From Sphingopyxis sp. (GTDB taxonomy: Bacteria > Pseudomonadota > Alphaproteobacteria > Sphingomonadales > Sphingomonadaceae), in NCBI RefSeq assembly GCF_016704835.1, contig NZ_JADIZJ010000006.1, positions 248,001-312,000 of the forward strand: a stretch of DNA of 64,000 nucleotides. Direction: 5' to 3'. Below, piece after piece: positions 56,711 through 64,000 of the stretch. The notes below the pieces were generated by a model. It ran no database searches. It worked only from the letters and a program-made list of their open reading frames with translations, and had not been told where the DNA came from. The first letter of the stretch is position 1; each line of letters begins with the position of its first letter. The position numbers and the translations under genes were made by a program.

Positions 56711-58447
56711 ATGGCGGTGTTTACCGACGAAAACGGCAATCCTCGCTCCGAGCCCATGACTGACGAGCAAGGCGCACCGGTGCTCTGCCGCTCCGCGCTT
56801 GCCGCGCGTGACCGGATGATCGAGGCGCTTTGCGCCCTGCCGCCGATCGCGACCGCACTCGATGCCATCATCGAACGCTTCGGGGTCGACCAGGTGGCGG
56901 AAGTCACCGGCCGGTCGCGCCGGCTTATCATCGGCCGCGATGGTCGTCAGAAGCTGCAATCCCGGTCGCCGCGCGCCAACGTCGCTGAAACGCAGGCATT
57001 CATGGACGGCGCCAAGCGGATCCTGGTGTTTTCCGACGCCGGGGGAACGGGGCGCAGCTACCATGCCGATCTGGCGGCGAAGAACCAGGCCCGCCGCGTC
57101 CACTTTCTGCTCGAACCGGGCTGGCGGGCTGACGCTGCGATCCAGGGCCTTGGCCGGACCAATCGCACCAACCAGGCATCAGCCCCGCTGTTCAGGCCGG
57201 TGACCACCGACGTGCGCGGCGAGCGCCGGTTCATCTCGACTATCGCGCGGCGACTGGACAGTCTTGGCGCTCTGACGCGCGGGCAGCGCCAGACCGGCGG
57301 ACAGAACCTGTTTGATCCTGCCGACAATCTAGAAAGCATCTACGCCAAGGAAGCGCTCCATCGCTGGTTCGGGCTGTTGTTCACCGGCAAGCTTGAAGCG
57401 GTCAGCCTTGGACGATTTCAGGAGCTGACAGGCCTGCGGATTGAAGCGCCTGACGGGTCGATGGTCGATGACCTACCGTCGATCCAGCGGTGGCTCAATC
57501 GTATCCTCGCGCTGCCTATCGCCCTGCAGAATGCGATCTTCGATGAGTTCATGGGATTGGTCGAGGCGCGCATCGATGCCGCCCGGCAGGCCGGCACACT
57601 CGATCTCGGCCTTGAGACCATCGCGGTCGAGGACTTCACGGTCCTGTCCGACACGCTGCTGCGCACCGATCCGGCATCAGGTGCGACGACCCATCTGCTG
57701 GAACTGGAAATTGCCAGAGCCCTGAAGCCGCTCACGCTCAAGCGGCTCGAGGAGCTCCACGGCATCGCTGGGCAGCGGCAGCGGCTTGTTCGAAACGCCC
57801 GCTCAGAACGGGTCGCATTGCTGGTGCCCGCTCGCAGCATTCTTGCCGATGACGGCACGCGCGTGGCCCGCTTCGAATTGCTGCGCCCGCTCAAGCGCAG
57901 TCACATCACCGAGGATCAATTGGCTGAGAGCAGCTGGGAGGACATCTCCATAGATGCCTTCCGCGATGCCTGGTCAACCGAGGTCGAGGAAGCGCAGACC
58001 AGCCACAGGCGCGAGCACCTCTATCTTGCGACGGGCCTCCTGTTGCCGGTCTGGGACAAGCTTCCTTCGGATTTCGTGAGGGTGAGCCGCATCTCGGCGG
58101 CGGATGGTCGTTCGCTGCTAGGCCGTGAAGTTCCCGTCCATTGCGTTCCGGAACTGTGCCGGGCGCTGGGTCTCGAGCGCGAACAGACGCTTTCCGCAGA
58201 TGACATTGTCCAGACCGTCCTGGCGACGGGCCGGGCCATGGAATTGGCCGGCCGCGAAATGCTCATGGTCAAACGCAGCCTGGTCAATGGCTCACAGCGA
58301 CTTGAACTCACCGGATGGAGTGTTGCTCGGCTCGACTGGTACAAGGCGCAAGGCTGCTTTACCGAGATCATCCGCTATCAGACCCGGCTCTTCGTGCCGA
58401 TCGAAGGCGCAGCGAGCGTGATTGCCAGACTGGCATCATCGGCGTAG
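56711..58447 (+). CDS. Strawberry-notch helicase, C-terminal part
   Basis: 578 codons from an internal ATG; the frame is already open and homologous from 56666 (EYVIDYLAKSFPVRL). It carries the helicase C-terminal lobe, including FSDAGGTGRSYHAD and the arginine-finger motif QGLGRTNRTNQ, and the long strawberry-notch C-terminal domain (LFDPADNLES, ALHRWFGLLFTGKLE). No ribosome site supports a separate gene. It is the rest of the product begun at 54087. Confidence 0.87.
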   Translation: MAVFTDENGNPRSEPMTDEQGAPVLCRSALAARDRMIEALCALPPIATALDAIIERFGVDQVAEVTGRSRRLIIGRDGRQKLQSRSPRANVAETQAFMDGAKRILVFSDAGGTGRSYHADLAAKNQARRVHFLLEPGWRADAAIQGLGRTNRTNQASAPLFRPVTTDVRGERRFISTIARRLDSLGALTRGQRQTGGQNLFDPADNLESIYAKEALHRWFGLLFTGKLEAVSLGRFQELTGLRIEAPDGSMVDDLPSIQRWLNRILALPIALQNAIFDEFMGLVEARIDAARQAGTLDLGLETIAVEDFTVLSDTLLRTDPASGATTHLLELEIARALKPLTLKRLEELHGIAGQRQRLVRNARSERVALLVPARSILADDGTRVARFELLRPLKRSHITEDQLAESSWEDISIDAFRDAWSTEVEEAQTSHRREHLYLATGLLLPVWDKLPSDFVRVSRISAADGRSLLGREVPVHCVPELCRALGLEREQTLSADDIVQTVLATGRAMELAGREMLMVKRSLVNGSQRLELTGWSVARLDWYKAQGCFTEIIRYQTRLFVPIEGAASVIARLASSA

Positions 58448-58457
58448 CCCTTGCCAA

Positions 58458-58501
58458 ATGGCATTATTTAGAATATATGATGCCATATGGAGAAATGCCA
58501 T
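58458..58501. promoter_or_regulatory. Repeated ATGGCAT/ATGCCAT sites at toxin-antitoxin promoter
   Basis: ATGGCAT at 58458-58464 and its inverted form ATGCCAT at 58480-58486 and 58495-58501 lie directly upstream of the antitoxin ATG (58500). They suit an autoregulatory operator bound by the Xre-type antitoxin. Confidence 0.5.
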
Positions 58502-58912
58502 GCTGGCTCTGCAACCCGTTGATACTGCCGTTACCGCCTTCCGGCCCGATCCGATTACCCAGGACGAGGCAGCTGCCATGTTCCGGGCAGTCCTCAATCT
58601 GTTCGGCAAATGGGAGCTGACCGATGAGCAGGCTGCCACTCTGCTCGACATGCCGGTGCGTTCCTATCGGCGTTGGAAGGCGGAAGGTCCCGGGCGCGTT
58701 TCGCGTGATGGGCGTGCGCGTCTGTCCAACCTCATGGGCATCCACAAGGCGCTTCGGATCATCTTCTCGGAAGCGGCCCGTGGTTATGCCTGGATCAGGG
58801 CGGCTAACGATGCGTTCGGCGGGCCAGCGCGCTCGACGTGATGCTCGGAGGCGAACTCACCGACATCATGCGGGTGCGTCGCTACCTCGACGCCGAACGT
58901 GGTGGCTGGTGA
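58500..58912 (+). pseudogene. Xre/MbcA/ParS-type antitoxin, frameshifted near C-terminus
   Basis: From ATG 58500 (GGAG at 7 bases) the frame gives 113 residues with an Xre-like part (EQAATLLDMPVRSYRRWKA) and the start of the DUF2384 toxin-binding domain, then stops at 58841. One extra G in the run 58821-58823 restores FGGASALDVMLGGELTD and MRVRRYLDAERGGW, ending at 58912 with a GTGA overlap with the toxin start. That neat junction strongly suggests the longer frame is native. The protein should neutralise the RES toxin and repress the operon. Confidence 0.85.
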
Positions 58913-59643
58913 GCGGAGCGGCAGATATCCCCGTTTCTCGAGTTGAGTGGAAGGGCGCTGTCAGGATCATCCGCAGTGCCTTTCCACCGATCGACCTGTT
59001 CGAGGACATCGCTGATCCAGCCGACTGGCCGCTGCTGATCTCGGCAGAGCAGAAGACCAATCCCCGCATCATGGCGACAATTGGCAATCTCGACCTCGTT
59101 CCGGTTGACCGCCGCGTCGGCGGCAACGGGGCCTCTTACCTCATGGCGCCATTCACCCACATCAGCACGGACCGGCCGAGCCGCTTTACCGATGGCAGCT
59201 ACGGCGTGCTCTACGTGGGCGACCGGTTCGAGACCGCGCTGTTCGAGACGATCCACCACCACGCCCGCTTCATGGCACGGACAAAGGAAGCGCCTGGCTG
59301 GACCTCGCAATTCCGGGAGATCGTCATGTCGGTCGATGCAGACCTGCATGATCTTCGTCCTCTGGCAGGCGAGCCGGTTCAGGCGCTCGATTCCGACGCC
59401 TATGCCGCATCTCAAGCGGTCGCGCGGCACCTCAGGGGCGCGGGATCGGACGGTATTGCCTACCCGAGCATCCGGCATCCCGGTGGGGAATGCGTCGCGC
59501 TCTTCTACCCGGACTGCGCGTCAATCCCCCTTCAGGGACGGCACCTCGACTATCATTGGGATGGCGCGCGCGTTGACCTCGTCCGTGATGCCGGATCGGG
59601 CGCTGTCTTCCGGATTGTCGATCTGCCGTCCGATCCCGTCTGA
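58909..59643 (+). CDS. RES-domain toxin
   Basis: 244 residues from GTG 58909, overlapping the restored antitoxin stop. RES domain wording: conserved arginine in VRIIRSAFPP, GSYGVLYVGDRFETALFET, and the late serine/arginine region HPGGECVALFYPD. RES toxins of Xre-RES pairs consume NAD+. Longer in-frame starts inside the antitoxin are rejected because of the GTGA junction. It is the only gene right of 56.5 kb with an undisturbed frame. Confidence 0.88.
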   Translation: MSGAADIPVSRVEWKGAVRIIRSAFPPIDLFEDIADPADWPLLISAEQKTNPRIMATIGNLDLVPVDRRVGGNGASYLMAPFTHISTDRPSRFTDGSYGVLYVGDRFETALFETIHHHARFMARTKEAPGWTSQFREIVMSVDADLHDLRPLAGEPVQALDSDAYAASQAVARHLRGAGSDGIAYPSIRHPGGECVALFYPDCASIPLQGRHLDYHWDGARVDLVRDAGSGAVFRIVDLPSDPV

Positions 59644-59708
59644 CGGCATGAGTTGGGCTTCCGGCCGAGTGCTGTAGGATCTCCGAGCACAGTTTCCGGC
59701 CAGCAGTC

Positions 59709-60172
59709 TCAAATCTGCGAACCAGCCTTCACGAGTTCGTCGATGGCCTTGTCCGGCGAAACCGGCCCCTTGTATAGCGGGCTACAAGGTGTCTCCGCTA
59801 GCTTGGCGGAAATCGCCAGAAGGTCGTCATCATCACCCTTTTCATAGGCATAGGCGGCCAGCCAGAACTCGGCTTGTCGAACGAACTCATTGAGGATGCC
59901 CACGACGCTCCGGTTCGCAGTTTTCGAGTACTGGACCTTGTCCATCCGCCAGACTTCCTGGGCGATGAATTCAGATGAGATGCCGTGCTCCTTCAGAACC
60001 AGCGCCAATTGTGCGGGGAATCTTCGAGCAAGCGAAGCCGCTGGGGCCAGCGGCATAAGCACGGGAAGCAGTGTGCGCTCAGAAACCAGAGCGCGGTGTC
60101 GCTTTGCCCAGCCGCAACGATTTCCGGTTTGATCCGATCAAGCAGCTTCTTGGTGCAATGGAGGTGGAACAT
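59709..60172 (-). pseudogene. DUF6933-like protein, frame-disrupted
   Basis: ATG 60172 opens MFHLHCTKKLLDRIKPEIVA, typical of DUF6933 N-termini, up to about 60090. The family then continues in another frame as SERTLLPVLMPLAPAASLAR, FIAQEVWRMDKV and TANRSVVGILNEF to 59709. At the junction about 15 residues that members I know carry (a GNWY-like stretch) seem missing. Either a real deletion or a sequence error. Function unknown; often found near mobile genes. Confidence 0.6.
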
Positions 60173-60604
60173 GGCGGCTTAGGATAGTGTTCGGCGTCCA
60201 GCGCGTCCACCGAAGCTGCCGGCCTCGCCGCTAAAATGGCAAGGACCGACCAACTTAAGCCATTCCCCGCCCAGCGGTGAATGACCGCTCCTGCCGAAAC
60301 CTTCCATTCCCGTTCCATTGAGCAGTCCGGCAGCATGGCGCGAGCTTTTTTGCGGTGTGGAAGGAGAGGGCGAACTTCCCAGCGGCAGACGACTCCGAGG
60401 TTCTCTGATGTCGGATGGACGGCAAAATCGCGCGTGTCGACAAACCCTAAAACTTGCATTGTTGTACATCGCAGCAAAGCGACAGGGTTTGTCGCATGGC
60501 TCTCCGAGCCGACAGATGTGATATGGCAAGGCAATCGGCATAGCCGCGAGAAACATGTGTTTGCCGTCATAGCTAAGCAGTGGGGGCGCTCCTTTTCGAT
60601 CAAG
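60173..60604. other. Stretch without recognisable gene
   Basis: 432 bases between the DUF6933-like gene and the TetR gene. Open frames on both strands show no family resemblance. Given the indels on both sides, a decayed or misread gene cannot be excluded. Confidence 0.4.
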
Positions 60605-61227
60605 CTAGATCGCATAGGCACGGAGAAACGCATCTACTGCAAAGGCAACCGATTGCTCGGTGTCGAACCATGGCTCCGCTCCGTACAACGGCGGTTCGAT
60701 GATCCCCGCTTCGAGCAAACCCTTGAGGTGAGCTGCCACGAACCGATTATCAGCACCACGGATTGCCCCGCTTGTCTGCAACTGAGTGAGATAGGTCTTC
60801 ACTTCAGCCCATGTGCCTCCGCAACCCGCGTCGTAGAGGCTCTTTCTCAGCTTCGAGTTTGCGCCCTCGGCAATCGCCGTCCTCATGATCGCTACCGCAT
60901 CAGCAGATGTCAGCAAGGCCAGATAAGCCATCCCGAACCGGCGCAGGACGAGGGCGATATCGGGTTCAGATGCATCAAGGGAGGCGCACCGCGTCTGCCG
61001 CCTGCCCCCTCCATAACCTCCATCATCGCCGCGCCGAACAACTCCTCCTTGGATTTGAAATATCCATATAGCGTGCCCTTCGATCCACCGAGCCGCGCCG
61101 AGATCATCGCCATGCTTGCGCGCGCGTAACCAACCTCGCGGAATATGTCCGTCGCCGCTGCCAAAATCGCGTTACGCCGTGCGTCAGTTTTCACTGCATT
61201 CGCATCACTCCTTTCTTGAACCACCAT
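60605..61227 (-). pseudogene. TetR-family repressor, frameshifted
   Basis: The N-terminal frame (from about ATG 61227) has the TetR HTH: ILAAATDIFREVGYARASMA, then GGSKGTLYGYFKSKEELFGA. It goes off frame near 60984. One extra base in GCGCC gives SLDASEPDIALVLRRFGMAY, joining the C-terminal frame (60605-60931: TSADAVAIMRTAIAEG), which is an AefR-like ligand domain. Divergent from the efflux operon, so it probably represses it and responds to an efflux substrate. Confidence 0.8.
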
Positions 61228-61267
61228 GTACGGTTTTAGATTGACAGGCACAAGGGGCCTGCTCATA

Positions 61268-62728
61268 ATGACCGGAACTGTATGGTTTGGAGTTCGGTAT
61301 GGAGTCGCCAGAAAAAGCGCGGGAATGGCGGTACTCACCGCCGCGCTCCTGCTGGGCGGTTGCGCAACCCTGCCACAGAAAAGCGCATTGCCCGCGCGAG
61401 CAGCCGTTGAGAGCATAGCTAGCGTGAACAGCTTTGCCGCGCCGGACTGCCTGGCCGTCAGATCACTGGTGGGAGTGATTTTGGCGACGCTCAGCTTTCC
61501 GGGGCTGATTGCGGAAGGACTGGTGGGCGCCACCGATTTGCGCGTCGCCGAGGCCCGGTTCGCCCGCGCCCAGGCGCTGGTCGGGAGACCCGCAGCCGCC
61601 TGCTGCCCTCGCTCAATGCGAATGCTGAAGCCGGTGCGACCAAGCAGAGCTACAACTATCTCTTCCCGCGCGAATTCGCGCCCAGGCTGGCCCGACTATG
61701 GTGTTGCAACACTCCGGCTAGATTGGGAGCTGGATTTCTGGGGCAAGAACCGGGCAGCACTAGGCGCGGCGCGGTCAATGCGGCGGCTGCCGGAGCGGAG
61801 GCGGCTGCAGCGCGACTGGCCGTGTCTGCCGGAATCGCCGCCGCTTATGCCGGACCTGGGATCTCTCCATGCCGAGCGCGATGCCGCTGCGCGCGCTGTC
61901 GAGGTGCGTGGGCGTACGCTCGAACTGATGGAAGGCCGCAAGGCGGAAGGGCTCGAAAACGCGGGCGCTGTCGAACGCGCCCGGTCAGCATTGGCGACTC
62001 GCAGGGGCGAATTGGCCGCGCTCGACGAAGCGCTTGTTCTGGCGCGCAATCGCATCGCAGTGCTGCTCGGCGCTGGGCCGGATCGCGGCCTTACCATCAC
62101 GCGGCCTGCTCCAATCGCCCGCGAGGACTTCGGCCTGCCCGCCAATCTGCCCGCCGAACTGATCGGCCGTCGTCCTGACATCATCGCCGCACGGTTGCGC
62201 AGCGAAGCGGCCGCGAGCCGGATCAAGGAGCGTGCAGCCTTCTACCCCAATATCAATCTAGCCGGACTGATCGGATTGCAGGCGCTGGGCCTGGACAATG
62301 TGTTCAAGTCCGGCTCCGAGTTCGGAACAGTCGGCCCTGCGATAAGCCTGCCGATCTTTGACGGCGGAAGCCTGCGCGGCCGCTACCGAGCCTCGAAGCC
62401 GACTATCGCGAGGCCGTCGCACAATATGACGGTGCGCTTGACAGGCGCTGCGCGAAATCGCCGATGCCGCCGCCAGCGAACGCGCGCTTGGCCAGCGGCT
62501 CGACCGAGCCCGCGATGCCGAGCGCGCTGCAAGTGCGGCCTGGGCGGTCGCCAACAACCGCTATCGCGGCGGTCTTGCCACTTCGCTGGACGTACTCGTG
62601 GCGGAAGACGCGCTCATTTCCACCCGCCGCACCGTCGCAACGCTGCAGGCCCGCGCTTTCGCCCTCGATGTCGCGCTGCGCGCGCGCTGGGCGGCGGTTT
62701 TCGATCCTGAAGAGGAACCCTTTCGATG
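61268..62728 (+). pseudogene. NodT-type outer membrane efflux lipoprotein, multiply frameshifted
   Basis: A lipoprotein signal LTAALLLGGC leads into NodT/OprM-like sequence that jumps frame several times. HWWE and FGDAQLS (about 61470-61500) are in other frames. Then come LIAEGLVGATDLRVAEARF, TRSRLLPSLNANAEAGATKQ (about 61586-61645), GVATLRLDWELDFWGKNRAA, VNAAAAGAEAAAARLAVSAG (about 61770-61830), and a long clean part 61860-62380. The end (REIADAAASERALG, VANNRYRGGLATSLDVLVAE) is again in another frame. At least five disruptions. It is the channel of the EmrAB-type pump. The end is approximate. Confidence 0.75.
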
Positions 62729-63851
62729 AACGAACTCACCTACACCGAGGAACCGCCCGCCGGTCCGCAGAACGCGAAGCGCAAGAAGCTGTTTATCGGC
62801 CTTGGAGCGACAGTCGCCATTCTTGGAGGTGGCTATCTTGCTTATGACGTCTTGATTGCTTCACGCCATGTCGAAACCGACAATGCCTGTGTCGGCGCCA
62901 ATGTGGCGCAGGTCACGCCGCTGATCAGCGGACCCGTCCATGATGTGCTCGTGGACGATGCGCTGCCGGTCAAGCGCGGCGATATATTGGTCAGGCTCGA
63001 CGACACCGATGCCAGACTGACGCTGGCGCGCGCAGAGGCGGAGTTGGCGACCACCGAGCGGCGGATACGCGGTCTTGTCGCGACCGACAGCGGTCTCGGT
63101 GCCAGGTCGCGGCGCGCGCCGCAGACGGACACGGGCAGACGCCCAGCTTGCTGTCGCCAGGGGCGATCTGTCGCGAGCAAGGATCGATCTTGATCGTCGG
63201 GAAGCGCTTGCTGCTTCCGGCTCGGTCTCCGGCGATGAATTGACGAGCGCTCGCAATGCTTACAGCACGGCGCTCGCGCGGCTCAGGATGCTGACGCCGG
63301 GCGCGCTCAGGCGACCGCGAACCGCACCGCCGCGATCGGCAGCCGTGACGCCAATCGCGCGCTGATCGACCGGGCAGCGCCGGAGGATAATCCGGAGGTC
63401 CTTGCCGCACGCGCCGCACGCGACCAGGCGCGCGTCGATCTCGATCGTACCGTCATCCGCGCCCCGGTCGATGGTGTGGTGTCCCGCCGCCAGGTCCAGG
63501 TCGGCCAACGCGTGCAGGCCGGAGCGAGCCTGATGGTCGTGGTCCCTGTGAACGCGGTCTATGTGGATGCCAATTTCAGGAAGGGCAGCTCAGGAAGGTG
63601 AAGCGCGGTCAGCCCGTGACGCTCACCTCCGATCTCTACGGCAGCGATGTCGAATATCGTGGCACGGTCGTGGGCTTTTCCGGCGGAACGGGATCGGCCT
63701 TCGCGGTCGTGCCTGCCCAAAACGCCACCGGCAACTGGATCAGGTGGTCCAGCGCCTCCCGGTCAGGATCAGGCTCGATCCCCGGCAGCTCACCGAACAT
63801 CCGTTGCGGGTCGGGCTGTCGATGACAGCCGACATCGACGTCTCCAATTGA
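62726..63851 (+). pseudogene. EmrA/HlyD-family efflux adaptor, multiply frameshifted
   Basis: ATG 62726 opens a cytoplasmic start, membrane helix (about 20-42) and VETDNACVGANVAQVTPLIS, the EmrA signature. Frame jumps occur near 63100, 63300, 63580 and 63740, between segments QLAVARGDLSRARIDLDRRE, VLAARAARDQARVDLDRTVI, VDGVVSRRQVQVGQRVQAGA and VQRLPVRIRLDPRQLTEHPL; the native end is probably DIDVSN at 63851. It should link the inner-membrane transporter to the NodT channel. Confidence 0.8.
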
Positions 63852-63865
63852 TCGTGGACTGAGCC

Positions 63866-64000
63866 ATGGCCGACGCTGCTGCAGATCTGGAGTCACCGCA
63901 GTTCAACCTTGACGGGTGGCAAGCTTATCCTTGCCGCGATTTTGATCGGCATGGGCAACTTCCCGGTCGTGCTGGATACGACCATTGCCAATGTCTCGAT
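63866..64000 (+). pseudogene. EmrB/DHA2-type MFS drug transporter (5' part, frameshifted)
   Basis: ATG 63866 gives MADAAADLESPQFN; near 63908 the frame changes, and the DHA2 first helix LILAAILIGMGNFPVVLDTT, IANVS follows in another frame up to the window edge. It is the inner-membrane pump of the preceding adaptor and channel, 14 bases after the adaptor stop. The rest lies outside the window. Confidence 0.75.

Noticed and set aside
60281..61129. 282-codon frame on the + strand
   Set aside because: Its second half is antisense to the TetR gene, whose two domains are clearly recognisable on the other strand.

Overview
The window looks like chromosomal DNA of a high-GC alphaproteobacterium of the order Sphingomonadales (Sphingopyxis or a close relative is my guess from protein character, not a search). 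Support comes from the FnrL/cbb3/HemN set, the LapB- and PrtD-type secretion genes, a sphingomonad-like dispersed repeat, and a mobile-element backbone with a toprim protein beside a strawberry-notch helicase.

Layout. (1) 1-13.8 kb, leftward: a type I secretion (T1SS) operon (TolC-like protein, LapB-type ABC transporter, SleB cell wall hydrolase, HlyD adaptor running off the left edge), preceded by the gene for a giant multi-repeat surface adhesin of about 2,900 residues that is broken by one frameshift in its VWA domain. (2) 14.3-26.9 kb: an M23 peptidase, an RTX protein with its terminator, and a TolC protein, all leftward; then, divergently, a LuxR-type regulator, a PrtD-type ABC transporter, a PrtE-type adaptor and a frameshifted Omp85 barrel without visible POTRA domains. 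This looks like a second T1SS with its own substrate. (3) 27-28.7 kb: an XRE regulator and a redoxin/2OG-Fe(II) oxygenase fusion. (4) 28.8-40.6 kb: an oxygen-limitation cluster made of a universal stress protein, FnrL, OmpW, ccoNOQP, ccoGHIS, a small Cys-rich exported protein and hemN. Three FNR-type boxes lie in front of usp, between ompW and ccoN, and in front of hemN, so FnrL in the same cluster probably controls it. (5) 40.7-50.2 kb: an HdeD-like membrane protein, an EAL phosphodiesterase, a LysM lipoprotein, a Ser/Thr kinase, a TagH-like FHA protein, a PP2C phosphatase, a HisKA_2 histidine kinase and a TupA-like ATP-grasp protein. The kinase/FHA/phosphatase trio resembles the type VI secretion phosphorylation switch, but no T6SS structural gene is present. 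(6) From 50.8 kb to beyond the right edge: an integrative element. It begins at the 3' end of a tRNA-Lys(CUU) gene, carries a tyrosine integrase, lytic transglycosylase, toprim protein, methyltransferase-strawberry-notch helicase, Xre-RES toxin-antitoxin pair, a DUF6933-like gene, and a TetR-controlled EmrAB-type efflux operon with a NodT-type outer membrane channel.

Sequence quality. The adhesin and the Omp85 gene are each broken by what reads as one missing base in a short homopolymer. To the right of 56.5 kb almost every gene is frame-disrupted, and the helicase gene contains a 113-base, almost pure poly-C tract. The simplest explanation is assembly or base-calling error, so the apparent pseudogenes there should be treated with caution. 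I see no CRISPR array, no rRNA gene and no intact tRNA gene.
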